From the NCBI GenBank assembly GCA_030668045.1, contig DAOUUR010000115.1, forward strand, positions 1 to 7,242: a stretch of 7,242 nucleotides of DNA. Reading direction: 5' to 3'. The notes beneath the pieces are model-generated. The model did not search any database and was not told the origin of the DNA. It saw only the letters and a list, made by a program, of their open reading frames with translations. Position numbers and translations under genes: made by a program. Source of the DNA: a bacterium. Its GTDB lineage: Bacteria > Zixibacteria > MSB-5A5 > GN15 > FEB-12. Numbering within the stretch: position 1 is the first letter of the stretch; every line of letters begins with the position of its first letter. This document shows, one piece after another, positions 6,116-7,242 of the stretch.

Positions 6116-7242
<1,127 letters not shown>

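Overview
The window holds five protein genes of a free-living bacterium with roughly balanced base composition (near 50% GC by eye). Two minus-strand genes on the left encode exported DUF3857/transglutaminase-like proteins, and three plus-strand genes on the right encode cysK, cysE and eno. Paired secreted DUF3857-transglutaminase proteins are common in Bacteroidetes/Chlorobi-type and related candidate phyla (the FCB group, for example Zixibacteria). That placement is a guess from gene content and cannot be settled from this window.

Left part (1-3668, minus strand): a two-gene operon reads leftwards. The first gene (3668 to 1644) encodes a 674-residue exported protein with an N-terminal DUF3857-like region and a transglutaminase-like core whose Cys-His-Asp triad is intact. 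The second gene starts in a 4-nt ATGA overlap (1644-1647) and stays open to the left edge, so at least 549 residues are visible. It has the same architecture and its own signal peptide, but the catalytic Cys and His are replaced. The pair looks like one enzyme and one catalytically dead relative made together and exported together.

Divergent spacer (3669-3880): this 212-bp region carries a perfect 15-bp dyad, several further hairpins and motifs resembling the SAM-I riboswitch core (GGCAACC and GGTGCC in the right order). It lies just ahead of cysteine-synthesis genes. It is the best candidate regulatory element here, but the match is incomplete.

Middle (3881-5412, plus strand): cysK and cysE are 26 bp apart. 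CysE makes O-acetylserine from serine and acetyl-CoA, and CysK converts it with sulfide to cysteine. CysE is the short form and lacks the C-terminal isoleucine that docks into CysK in well-studied cysteine synthase complexes.

Spacer 5413-6128: about 700 bp with no convincing protein gene. It contains two GC-rich hairpins whose U-tracts are best placed for minus-strand transcripts. Between them lies a dense cluster of inverted repeats, including an 8-bp stem enclosing two smaller hairpins, and repeated TCAAGT/ACTTGA and CTGTCC/GGACAG words. It may encode an unrecognised structured RNA or a regulatory region.

Right end (6129-7242, plus strand): a well-conserved enolase gene, cut by the window edge about 55-60 residues before its expected end.
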